Shown here piece after piece: positions 18,915 to 27,202 of a DNA stretch of 64,000 nt; position 1 is the stretch's first letter; every line of letters begins with the position of its first letter. A model generated the notes under the pieces. It saw only the letters and a list, made by a program, of their open reading frames with translations. It had not been told where the DNA came from and did no database searches. Source of the stretch: Sphingobacteriales bacterium (GTDB lineage Bacteria; Bacteroidota; Bacteroidia; Chitinophagales; CAIOSU01); assembly GCA_027486795.1 (NCBI GenBank), contig JAIXOI010000044.1, positions 1 to 64,000 on the forward strand, read 5' to 3'. The position numbers were made by a program, and so were the translations under genes.

Positions 18915-19859
18915 TTACCCAATACAACCGCACGTAGGCTGTACATCATGCCCAGGTTTCACGTAGTATCCCTTAGGGTTATATTCGCGCTTGCGAGGGT
19001 GCTCCTTGCACTCGCTACTACAAGCCCCTTGGTAGGCTTCGCCACAGCCCTCACACATGGGGGCGTGCAGGTTACACTCAGGGTTGGCACAATTTACAAT
19101 GCGTGGGGTAATGGTACCGCAAATATAGCAGGTAGAGATAACGGTGGGGTTCACGTCGTTCACGTCGGTTACTATCCGGTTGTCAAACACATACATTTTG
19201 CCGTCAAAATCTTTGCCACCCGTTTTTTGGTAGTAATTGAGGATGCCGCCATGTAGTTGGTATACTTCCGGGAAACCCTGCTCCATTAAAAAAGCAGTTG
19301 CTTTCTCACAGCGAATACCACCTGTGCAATACGCCAATATTTTTTTATCCTTGTAAGGCTCCAATGCCGCTACTTTACTGGGCAAATCGCGAAAGGCCTC
19401 TATGTTCAAGTGTATGGCGTTTTTGAAATGCCCCGTTTCGAATTCAATAATGTTTCGCGTATCCAATATCACCACGTCTTCGCTGTCCTTCATTTCCAAA
19501 AACTGCTCGGGCTCTAGGTATCCACCGGTAGTTTGGTTGGGGTCTAGGTGAGCCGTTTGGTCGCCGAGAGTCACTATCTCTTTGCGGTAGCGCACGTGGG
19601 TTTTCACAAACGAGGGTTGGTCAACCCACTCCGCTTTAAACCACACATCGCTTAGGCGCTCGTCGGATGTTACGTAATCGGTAAACTCCTTGCACAGTTC
19701 TGGCGTGCCCGAAACCGAGCCATTTATACCTTCATCGCCAACGAGAATGCGGCATTTGATGCCGATTTTTTTGCAAAAGCGGAGCAGGCGGATAGCATAC
19801 TCCTCCGCGTCCGCCAGTTTCACGTACTTGTAAAACAAGAGGGTTTGATACTGTTTCAT
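18915..19859 (-). CDS. trhO: Oxygen-dependent tRNA uridine-34 hydroxylase, rhodanese type
   Basis: A 314-residue enzyme that makes 5-hydroxyuridine at the wobble position of certain tRNAs. The N-terminal acylphosphatase-like domain (1-95) contains GDEGINGSVSGT. The rhodanese domain (about 115-215) carries the active-site cysteine in YCTGGIRCEKA. The C-terminus has a cysteine cluster (CYICG, CANPECN, MCEGCGEAYQGACSSEC), which is probably a metal-binding tail, as in the Bacteroidota/Firmicutes versions. Monocistronic, with a well-formed promoter 49 bp upstream. Confidence 0.95.
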   Translation of the reverse strand: MKQYQTLLFYKYVKLADAEEYAIRLLRFCKKIGIKCRILVGDEGINGSVSGTPELCKEFTDYVTSDERLSDVWFKAEWVDQPSFVKTHVRYRKEIVTLGDQTAHLDPNQTTGGYLEPEQFLEMKDSEDVVILDTRNIIEFETGHFKNAIHLNIEAFRDLPSKVAALEPYKDKKILAYCTGGIRCEKATAFLMEQGFPEVYQLHGGILNYYQKTGGKDFDGKMYVFDNRIVTDVNDVNPTVISTCYICGTITPRIVNCANPECNLHAPMCEGCGEAYQGACSSECKEHPRKREYNPKGYYVKPGHDVQPTCGCIG

Positions 19860-19907
19860 CTTTAAAGCCAGCTACTTTAAGTGTAAATTAAATACCACTA
19901 GCGGCTG

Positions 19908-19938
19908 CAAAGATAAGCGCAATAAAAAGCACGTTCAA
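19908..19938 (-). promoter_or_regulatory. Bacteroidota-type promoter of trhO
   Basis: On the reverse strand, TTG (19938-19936), 20 bp, then TATCTTTG (19915-19908). Both halves and their spacing fit the primary sigma consensus. Confidence 0.7.
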
Positions 19939-20069
19939 CAAAAAGTTATCAATTACCTTATTTGGGGGAATGGAAGCGGTTGATTAATATTTTAGGTTGC
20001 ACATCATATTCCAAGTTTTTCCGCGTTTGGAAGTCAATGTTTATCTTAGCAAGCAAAACTGCCCGAATT

Positions 20070-20633
20070 ATGAAAACACCTTTCTCTCTACTATTAGTGG
20101 TTGCTTTAACGGTTTCAATATCAACAAACGCGCAAACCAAGGTTGGTGATGTAACCGTGCCTAATACCTTTAAAGCAGGAAATACTGCCCTAGTGCTTAA
20201 CGGAGCCGGCATGCGTGTAAAATATTGGTTTGATTTGTATGTGGGTGCATTGTATTTGCAAACCAAAAGCAGTAAAGGAACTGAAATTGCCGCAGCCGAT
20301 AAGCCAATGGCCGTGAAAATGCATATAGTAAGCAGCAAAATAACCCGTGACAAAATGGTAGAAGCTATAAATGAAGGTTTCGCAAATTCGACGGGCGGCA
20401 ATACGGCTCCACTAAACACCAGGATAAAGCAGTTGCTGGATGCCTTTACAAGTATTAAAGTTGGCGATGTATTTGATTTGGTGTACGAGCCAGGTGTTGG
20501 TGTAACGCTTTATAAAAACAACGTTAAGGCCACTACCGTAACCGGTTTCGATTTCAAAAAAGCCCTTTTTGGCATTTGGTTAGGGGTTGATTCCGTGGAT
20601 GATGACCTTAAAAAGGGCATGCTGGGTAGCTGA
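20070..20633 (+). CDS. Exported chalcone-isomerase-like protein
   Basis: A protein of 187 residues from the ATG at 20070. A longer frame from 19962 is rejected because the signal peptide (MKTPFSLLLVVALTVSISTNAQ) begins here. The mature protein matches the bacterial chalcone isomerase-like family: GAGMRVKYWFDLYVGALYLQTKS (about 50-72), then IKVGDVFDLVYEPGVGVTLYKNN and a C-terminal FKKALFGIWLGVDSVDDDLKKGMLG. Plant enzymes of this fold isomerise flavonoids or bind fatty acids. The bacterial periplasmic members have no established reaction; lipid binding is a guess. No operon partner. Confidence 0.88.
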   Translation: MKTPFSLLLVVALTVSISTNAQTKVGDVTVPNTFKAGNTALVLNGAGMRVKYWFDLYVGALYLQTKSSKGTEIAAADKPMAVKMHIVSSKITRDKMVEAINEGFANSTGGNTAPLNTRIKQLLDAFTSIKVGDVFDLVYEPGVGVTLYKNNVKATTVTGFDFKKALFGIWLGVDSVDDDLKKGMLGS

Positions 20634-20815
20634 TTGGACCCATGGTGGTTAGCATTTTTTAGGTAAGCTTTGCCGAGCTAAGGTATTCCCTTGCACGGCA
20701 GTGTGCCAACATGTAGCAATGGCACATGCCCCACCTACACCAATTGACTGTCTCGGAATTGCCTATCGCTTTTACCTACCATTAACTAGGCAACCTGCGG
20801 CTGTAAGTTAAAACC

Positions 20816-22501
20816 TTACATCATCACAAACCGCTTTACGGTAGTTTGGTTGCTGGCTTGTACCCTTAGGATGTAGGTACCAGCGGGTAAATTCAGTGCA
20901 TCGGTTTCCAGAAAGTTCATTCCCTCATAAGCTTGCTTAGTAGTGGAAAATACGGTTTTGCCATTTACATCGAGCACGGTTAATTGCAATTCGGTATCGG
21001 CTTTAGTATTGTAGCTTAAGCGTAAATGCCCTTCAACAGGATTGGGTACAATGGCTACATTATCCTCTAAATATCGCTTAGGGGTTGGGTAAATAAGGTT
21101 AACTAGGCGCTTGTCTTCTGGCGATAGTCCACTGTCGTCCAGCAAACCTCCGTTCATGTATATGTTCAGCTTTATCTGCCCAAACTTGCTTTGCCCATTT
21201 GTTAATCGCGAACCAGGTAAAAAGGTAAGTTCACTGCCCTCGTTCAATTCCATATAAATCTGGTTGGCTTGTGTTTCCCACTCGTACTCAAACATAGTAA
21301 TAGTGCCGCCCACCAAAAGTTCGGACCCTTTGCCTATCTCTATAGTTCCGCCCGATTTTAGGGCCATCATGCCGCGCCCATTTTGCCCATACTGGAAACT
21401 GGCCCCATCGGCCAGCACAAGCTTTCCCCCTTCGCCAAACAAGAAACAGGCTCTGTTGTCGTTAAAATGCACTTCGCCTGATCGGTGTTCATACTTGGCC
21501 CCTTTCTCAAAGCCCTTTTCATAAGACACATTCAAGCAAAGGTTTGCTCCTTCGTTTATTATATTCAGCACATGTCTATTCACGCTATCCCCATCTGGAT
21601 GGGCGCCTTGCAAACGGGTATGGGGCTGAAAAACATAACTAACCGGGTCGAACTGGTATTCGCCCATAACCACATCAATAGTATCAACCGTAGCCGGATT
21701 GGGGTCGGGCAGCACTTCCATATAATACAAATTACCATGGTCGGGATAGCCATTGGCAGTATCATACATAAACAAATAGCTGTTTGCATAATAAAAGTAG
21801 TCTTGGCGCTCATCAAACCTGTATTGATAGCGCCCACCAGCATGCGGCGTAGCAACTAACGGCCCATAAACCTTATTGTTGGAATAGTATTCGGCAATAT
21901 AGGGCGAGTACATAAATACGCTATCATTGCCCAATGTGCCGGTATACTTAAACCTAAAAAATACTTCGGCCAACTTATTGCCATCAACAAAGGCTTCGGT
22001 TGGTATGCAGAAACCATTGCTAGTAGTGCCATGGTACCACCTGTAGTTTACTCCTGTTCCAGCACTATCTGGCACGCTTACAGCTACCGATACGCCTGAG
22101 CAAATACCTTCTACACAGGTATCGGCCAAAGAAACAACACTATTCCCCGAAACTGAAAAATAAGATTCAAACCGATAGAGGGCATCCTCTTGCAGCAATA
22201 TAGGATTAAACAGCGCCCTCACAAACACTGTTTTGCTGGGGTCAACATCGGCAAACTTTACTATCGCTTTGCCGTTGCTGGTACCCGCGGGAGCGAAGTT
22301 GAAACATGAAGAACTATCGCGTGGGCCATTCCATATATCATCTAATGTTTGGTAGGCTTCCCAACCTGCAAACCCACGCACCGATAGGGTACTATCTAAT
22401 GGGCAAGGTTTGGTTTGAGGGGTGTAAAAATCAGGCAAGCTTTGCGCCTGAGCAAAACAAACTGAAAACAGCAAAACAAGAGCGAGTAAATATTTAACCA
22501 T
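20816..22501 (-). CDS. Secreted protein with T9SS type A sorting domain, function unknown
   Basis: A secreted protein of 561 residues with a signal peptide (MVKYLLALVLLFSVCFAQAQ). Residues 30-180 look like a carbohydrate-binding or jelly-roll domain with several cysteines. The middle is extended beta structure with glycine-rich turns (ADGASFQYGQNGRGMMALKSG), suggesting a solenoid. The last about 75 residues (VAIVPNPVEGHLRLSY to TVKRFVMM) are a T9SS sorting domain, so the protein should reach the surface or medium. No catalytic motif is recognised. Single gene. Confidence 0.85.
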   Translation of the reverse strand: MVKYLLALVLLFSVCFAQAQSLPDFYTPQTKPCPLDSTLSVRGFAGWEAYQTLDDIWNGPRDSSSCFNFAPAGTSNGKAIVKFADVDPSKTVFVRALFNPILLQEDALYRFESYFSVSGNSVVSLADTCVEGICSGVSVAVSVPDSAGTGVNYRWYHGTTSNGFCIPTEAFVDGNKLAEVFFRFKYTGTLGNDSVFMYSPYIAEYYSNNKVYGPLVATPHAGGRYQYRFDERQDYFYYANSYLFMYDTANGYPDHGNLYYMEVLPDPNPATVDTIDVVMGEYQFDPVSYVFQPHTRLQGAHPDGDSVNRHVLNIINEGANLCLNVSYEKGFEKGAKYEHRSGEVHFNDNRACFLFGEGGKLVLADGASFQYGQNGRGMMALKSGGTIEIGKGSELLVGGTITMFEYEWETQANQIYMELNEGSELTFLPGSRLTNGQSKFGQIKLNIYMNGGLLDDSGLSPEDKRLVNLIYPTPKRYLEDNVAIVPNPVEGHLRLSYNTKADTELQLTVLDVNGKTVFSTTKQAYEGMNFLETDALNLPAGTYILRVQASNQTTVKRFVMM

Positions 22502-22639
22502 GTCCTTTTTTTATTGACAAGATAGATTAAATATTTATAATGATTTGTCACATTTTTGTCAAACTGTCGCTTCAGTAATTTCTGGATGGATTTTCTTATT
22601 GGCTATTTTTCATTTCATGTTTATCTCTCAACGGAGCAA

Positions 22640-22715
22640 ATCCCTCCCAACCTCCTCCTTCAACTACTGCTCAGGACAGGCTCCCGAAAAAGAGGAGGAG
22701 CTTGCTTATTTTGGG
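22640..22715. repeat. CT-rich palindromic intergenic element
   Basis: CTCCTCCT at about 22651 pairs with AGGAGGAG at about 22694 around a loop reading CAACTACTGCTCAGGACAGG. The layout resembles CCCCTCCTT...AAGGAGGGG within the 30.1 kb mosaic. The remainder of 22502-22742 shows no gene. Confidence 0.5.
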
Positions 22716-22742
22716 GTTTTATCATTTCATATCTCACATTAA

Positions 22743-23210
22743 TCATTTTTCATCGGCCATCACATCCCATGTATGGTCAGCCAATAGGGTAACGGTGGCA
22801 ACATGGGCAGCATATTTAAAGCTCCTACCCCACTCACTTGGCGCTACCATAGATAACACATAGCCGCCATCGTGTTTTTCGTATAAGTGATAGGTGTGCC
22901 CAACTAATGGCTCTGAGCCCATATCAGCTCCATATATCATCTCAGAAACTTGTACCCTGCGCTGTAATTCTTTAGCTTGATTGGCTAAAACCTCCATTTG
23001 CTTATACAATTGTTGCATTTGGCGGTCGGTTTGCTGCACCATGGCTGCCATAGCCCTGCACCTAATCTTGCCTTTGTCTTCAGGCCTAATAACTGCACCA
23101 CCTGCGGTATGAGCGTAAGGTAGCAAACCGGGGGTTTCGGTTATCTTATCAATGTCAATGGGGTTTACAAAATCAGGCCTTGCCTGGGGTGCCTCACGCT
23201 CTTTACTCAT
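22743..23210 (-). CDS. DUF2452 domain protein
   Basis: A protein of 155 residues that I recognise as the DUF2452 family, conserved in Bacteroidota and others. It has FVNPIDIDKITETPGLLPYAHTAG near the start and a helical centre (MVQQTDRQMQQLYKQMEVLANQAKELQRRV, about 62-92). It ends with a small beta domain (MGSEPLVGHTYHLYEKHDGGYVLSMVAPSEW). It has no signal peptide and is probably cytoplasmic. The function is unknown. Single gene; the 504 bp upstream is empty. Confidence 0.85.
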   Translation of the reverse strand: MSKEREAPQARPDFVNPIDIDKITETPGLLPYAHTAGGAVIRPEDKGKIRCRAMAAMVQQTDRQMQQLYKQMEVLANQAKELQRRVQVSEMIYGADMGSEPLVGHTYHLYEKHDGGYVLSMVAPSEWGRSFKYAAHVATVTLLADHTWDVMADEK

Positions 23211-23714
23211 GCTATATAGTTACTTCAATGGCATAAACAGCACAAAGGCGCAAATGTTTCATGGTTTATAATAAATTCTATTTGTGGCAATTAAGGTGCT
23301 GTACGTTCGGTTCAAGTTCTAAATGAACCAATATGGCTACAACAACTTGATTTCTTTATGAATGCTGGTACTTCAATAGCCACGGATGGCAGCAATAGCA
23401 TTGCGCTCCTGGTCAGGGAAACTTAACTGCCCAAAACAATTGGTTTGAACTCGACCTTATAGGACACTACCATTGCCAATACAAAAATTATTAATAAATA
23501 CTTACCTATCGGTTTGTTAGACACAAACATCCGAAAGTGTTGCCGCAATTGATTTTCGAACGCAGTCGACACTGAAGCAGGTTGTCCAATTTAATAATCA
23601 CTGTATATTATTTTGTCTTTTTCAGAGAAAACTACCACCCAGTAAAAAATTATACTTTATATTAGCTAATAGGACATTAAATTACACATCAACAATTACT
23701 GCTGAATAGTTAAT
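23211..23714. other. 504-bp gene-free region
   Basis: No frame with coding character on either strand, no tRNA-like fold and no repeat array. A short hairpin (GGTTCAAGT...AATGAACC, near 23310) and an AT-rich stretch before the next gene are all I see. It probably holds the divergent promoters of its two neighbours, but no clear -33/-7 pair was found. Confidence 0.5.
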
Positions 23715-25148
23715 ATGAAAATTGGGCAGGGCAACTTAATAGTAGGAGTAATTGGGGCGGTGGCGTTTACTTTAATGTTAATGGCACAAATATGCCTATT
23801 TGAAGAGCGAATGATAGTTGATACCGCGGTAAGCACTTTTATCATTGGCGAAACCCATTTTTTTGACATCACCGAAAACCGAGTTACCGTAGGTATTAAT
23901 CAGGTTTTACCCGTTATTGCTTCCCAATTCAGCCCCAATGTAAAGTGGATAATGGTAGCTTATTATGCCAACGACTACTTGTGGTATCTTGCCTTTTTTT
24001 TATTGTTTCTTGTGAAGCTAAAACAACCCGCGGCAGCTCTATCGCTAGTTTTAGGGTACTTTTCTTTAGCAACTTACAATTATTTTATCCTTACCTACTG
24101 TGTGGCACTTACTTGGCCAATAGTGTTGTTGCTAGTGCTCATTTTGAAGCACCAAGCGCTGGCAACAAATTTTACTTTGCGTTGGTTGGCCATTTGCGTT
24201 TGCACCTTTTTCTTAGCGTTTTCAAGTCCTATTGTTACAATAGTGGTAATGCTGTTTTTTGCTTGGTTACTTGCCGAGCATTGGCATGAACACTCTAGCC
24301 GATTGCAGATTCTTATAGCTTTGTCTATATTCCTTTTCTTCGTAATTGCAAAACACGCCGAGCCTAATGCTTACGATGTTGAGCGGGCAACTAGCTTGAA
24401 TTATGAAAGTTTATTTAATCTCAATTGGCAGTACTTTAAAACTTGGTGGGCAGAGTTAAAGATGCTTTACCCTTTGGGTTTGCTGCTCCTTTTATTTGGA
24501 TTCTTAATTTCGATAGGTAAGATATTGGGCAATAAAAAGTGGGCTGGTGTTATACTACTCGGAGGTTTTGTGTATTTGTTGGCCATATTTGTGCTCTACG
24601 GAATTTTTGCCAAATCGCCTTACGATGAGCTGCCCGGCAAAGCCTTTGCACCCATGTTTTTGGTTTGTAGCTATCTGATTTCGCTGTATCTAATAAATGA
24701 AAAAACCGCGTGGCAGCCTTTACTAAAAATTGCGGCCACAACGGTAATTGTTATACTGCTGACAATGAAGTATCAGCTAATTGTAAACAAATACTCCGTA
24801 TTTCCGAAAAAGAAAATTGCTTTGTGCAAAGAACTGATAAATCTGGCACCGAATGATGGCACCCGACATTTTGTTAGGGAAGAGGATTTTAAAGACATGC
24901 CAATAATGACCAGCGTTAATGCAGCGGAAATAATTGTTTTCTCGGCATTAATGGACAACAAACCTTATACATCGCATATTGTTGTGGCAGATAGCTTAGA
25001 ACTGGCAGACCTGATGATGATAGACAATGATGAATTGTTCCATATGAAAGGCAGTTTTTTCAAGGTGCACCCCAACAACCGCATTTTCCACTTCAAGACC
25101 GATACCACCTGGTCCGAATTCAAACCCATATTGACTGTTGAATATTGA
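23715..25148 (+). CDS. Polytopic membrane protein, function unknown
   Basis: A 477-residue protein. Roughly ten hydrophobic segments lie between residues 8 and 355, and the last about 120 residues are soluble (from QLIVNKYSVFPKKKIALCKELINLAP), probably extracytoplasmic. The overall build is like uncharacterised GT-C or O-antigen-type membrane proteins, but the usual acidic catalytic loop after the first helix is not obvious (TAVSTFIIGETHFFDITENR). I do not recognise it. Single gene, convergent with the miaB operon. Confidence 0.75.
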   Translation: MKIGQGNLIVGVIGAVAFTLMLMAQICLFEERMIVDTAVSTFIIGETHFFDITENRVTVGINQVLPVIASQFSPNVKWIMVAYYANDYLWYLAFFLLFLVKLKQPAAALSLVLGYFSLATYNYFILTYCVALTWPIVLLLVLILKHQALATNFTLRWLAICVCTFFLAFSSPIVTIVVMLFFAWLLAEHWHEHSSRLQILIALSIFLFFVIAKHAEPNAYDVERATSLNYESLFNLNWQYFKTWWAELKMLYPLGLLLLLFGFLISIGKILGNKKWAGVILLGGFVYLLAIFVLYGIFAKSPYDELPGKAFAPMFLVCSYLISLYLINEKTAWQPLLKIAATTVIVILLTMKYQLIVNKYSVFPKKKIALCKELINLAPNDGTRHFVREEDFKDMPIMTSVNAAEIIVFSALMDNKPYTSHIVVADSLELADLMMIDNDELFHMKGSFFKVHPNNRIFHFKTDTTWSEFKPILTVEY

Positions 25149-25217
25149 ATTGCAAATAGCACTATGGTAGGAGATTTAAATGGAGGTAAACCCAATTTAC
25201 GCACAAACCATCACTCT

Positions 25218-26531
25218 CTAAATTGCTCTTAAGGCCAGTATCTTGGATTGATACAAGTCTGCCTTCTCTGGATAACGGAGTTTTAAAACTTCGTAAGCCT
25301 CAATTGCTTTGCCCGTTTTCTTCTGAATCTCGTATATGCGGGCAAGGGTTTCGGTTACTAGGTCATCATCCATACTCAGGCTTTTCTTAGCCTGTTCGTC
25401 CATGCGGCGGTTAGCCTCTTCATCTGGCTCCATCAGCTCCTCGCGGGTGGGTGCCGCTTTCGGCGCTAGATCTTCGATAGGCATGGTTATCGACTCTTTA
25501 ACCAAGGTAGCCTCGTAGGTGCCCGCACCAAACAATGCATCTAACGCCGCCTTTTCTTTTAAGTCATGTGCATCCATGGGCACAGGTGCTGCCAACTGCA
25601 ACTCGTGGCGCTTAACGCGTTGTAGCCAACCCGTAAAACTATCTTTTGTAGTTTCCAGTTTTGAAAGCCGCTCAGTATTTCCAACTTCTAAAGTGTTCAA
25701 TTTGTCGTTACCAAGCAACTCAATTGTTACAGGTAATTCCTCAATTGCAATTACCTCAGTTTCTACTAGCAGTTTCGTTTCAGGTGTTTCGTTCCCTACT
25801 ACTTGTTCAATGCTGGCAACGTTTTCTTCTTCAACAGCTACTTCACTTATCGGTATTTCACCTATACCGGTTTCTACAGGTTCCTTTTCTGGCTGGGCTT
25901 CTTCCAACCCTTCCAAATGAGCCAGAGGAATAATGGGAGGTATAAAACTTATAGCACTTAGCTGCTCTATCAGGATGGCCTCAACCGTCTCGGGTTGATG
26001 TATTTCAAGGGCTTCCGCTTGCAAAGTTTCTGGCTCCTCAACTGCTTCCAACGATTCAACAATTATAGAAGCAACGGTCTCCTCAACCCTTGCATTTGTA
26101 TCCACTTGCTCCTCTTGTCCCATGAAGTTTTCGAGCTCGCTAACTGCACTAGGTGTTCGCGTATCAAGGTTTGTATCCTCTATGGCAAAAACCTCCTCAA
26201 CAACTTCCAGTTCGGCAGCAGGAGTGGTTTCTACCACCACAACGTTTGTTGCTATTTCGCTTACTTGCGATACAAATTGTGTGCTTTTTTGCGGTGTTTC
26301 CCGAAGCTGCACTAAACGGTAAAGAGATCGCCTATCGGGTGCATATACGGCAGCTTTGGCAAGCTGGTCATCGTATGCAGGGTGGTCGTTTAACTGGTAT
26401 TGCTTGAGCAGCAGCATTTGCAAACTGGCCGAAAACGGATATTGATTAACCAACTCACGGAGGGCATCTGTGGGTAGTTGGGCTACCAGCAGCGGCGATT
26501 TAAGCAGTTCCGTAAATTGTTGGGCGTCCAT
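25218..26531 (-). CDS. Acidic protein with C-terminal TPR-like segment
   Basis: A protein of 437 residues in three parts. An N-terminal helical region (1-80, MDAQQFTELLKSPLLVAQLP) comes first. The middle (about 95-290) is very Glu/Val/Thr-rich, low complexity and probably disordered. The C-terminal part (about 300-437) ends in a tetratricopeptide-like helical pair (DDLVTETLARIYEIQKKTGKAIEAYEVLKLRYPEKADLYQSKI). Its ATG overlaps the LptE stop (TAATG), so it belongs to the miaB operon. I recall the order sigma-54 activator, LptE, TPR protein as conserved in Bacteroidota. Function unknown. Confidence 0.85.
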   Translation of the reverse strand: MDAQQFTELLKSPLLVAQLPTDALRELVNQYPFSASLQMLLLKQYQLNDHPAYDDQLAKAAVYAPDRRSLYRLVQLRETPQKSTQFVSQVSEIATNVVVVETTPAAELEVVEEVFAIEDTNLDTRTPSAVSELENFMGQEEQVDTNARVEETVASIIVESLEAVEEPETLQAEALEIHQPETVEAILIEQLSAISFIPPIIPLAHLEGLEEAQPEKEPVETGIGEIPISEVAVEEENVASIEQVVGNETPETKLLVETEVIAIEELPVTIELLGNDKLNTLEVGNTERLSKLETTKDSFTGWLQRVKRHELQLAAPVPMDAHDLKEKAALDALFGAGTYEATLVKESITMPIEDLAPKAAPTREELMEPDEEANRRMDEQAKKSLSMDDDLVTETLARIYEIQKKTGKAIEAYEVLKLRYPEKADLYQSKILALRAI

Positions 26532-27202
26532 TACCAGTTTACAAGGGCTTTGTTATAAATGTCTTCCACCAACTGAAAATAAATATCTTCTAACAGTTGA
26601 GCCTCTACGTCCAGTAAATTTTGGGTGCTGCTATAGTCGGCAAAGCGGCTAAAGGTTTGGCTCCATTGGTCTCCAGGCTTGGTATTATTTACAAAATCAA
26701 TCTTCACGGTAAGGGTTAGTCTACTAAGGGCTGTAGTTTGATTGGCTGCAGCGGCAGTACCCAAAACGGTATAGCCCGTTATTGAACCCTTAAACTCAAT
26801 ATCACCATCCACCTCACTGTCAATGGGTAACATGCGCAAATTACTTTGGGTAATAAAACGGTTGCGCAATGCATCGGTCATACCTTGATTTAACTGTGTG
26901 TTGCCATTTGACGACTGGTTAGTAAAATTGAACACCTTTACCGTCTGTATTTCTGGCGGTATCCGCCCCTCTTTGAAAGAATAGCAGGATGTGAAGAAGA
27001 GCGATAGCGCGATGATGGCAAAATAAATCGAGGTACGATTTACGAAGTACGATTTACGATTGAATGAAGAAGAAATCAATGAATTTTTTATTGATAAACA
27101 AAGCACTGATTGAGCAATACGGTTGGCTGCGCCCAATATCCACTGAGCATTTGCACCTTTCAATCGTAAATCGTAAATCGTAAATCGTAAATCCATCATC
27201 AT
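26531..27202 (-). CDS. lptE: LptE-family LPS-assembly lipoprotein, with repeat-encoded N-terminal extension
   Basis: LptE plugs the LptD barrel that places lipopolysaccharide in the outer leaflet. The lipobox FAIIALSLFFTSC is followed by YSFKEGRIPPEIQTVKVFNFTNQSSNGN and a C-terminal LEDIYFQLVEDIYNKALVNW, which fits Bacteroidota LptE. The start is uncertain. The ATG at 27202 overlaps the sigma-54 gene stop (ATGA) but puts about 60 residues before the lipobox, beginning MMMDLRFTIYDLRLKG, the translation of a CGTAAAT array. A TTG at 27079 would give a normal signal peptide (MISSSFNRKSYFVNRTS...). A repeat element may have inserted in frame just after the original start. Confidence 0.85.
   Translation of the reverse strand: MMMDLRFTIYDLRLKGANAQWILGAANRIAQSVLCLSIKNSLISSSFNRKSYFVNRTSIYFAIIALSLFFTSCYSFKEGRIPPEIQTVKVFNFTNQSSNGNTQLNQGMTDALRNRFITQSNLRMLPIDSEVDGDIEFKGSITGYTVLGTAAAANQTTALSRLTLTVKIDFVNNTKPGDQWSQTFSRFADYSSTQNLLDVEAQLLEDIYFQLVEDIYNKALVNW
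27033..27195. repeat. Inverted pair of 7-bp arrays within the lptE 5' region
   Basis: The left arm (27033-27067) has units GTACGAT, TTACGAA, GTACGAT, TTACGAT. The right arm (27165-27192) has four exact CGTAAAT. GATTTACGATTGAA in the left arm is the reverse complement of TTCAATCGTAAATC in the right arm. About 95 bp of unique sequence lies between the arms. The whole block is open in the lptE frame. Confidence 0.85.

Noticed and set aside
23300-23330. GGTTCAAGTTCTAAATGAACC, considered as a tRNA T-arm
   Set aside because: No acceptor, D or anticodon arms can be built around it.
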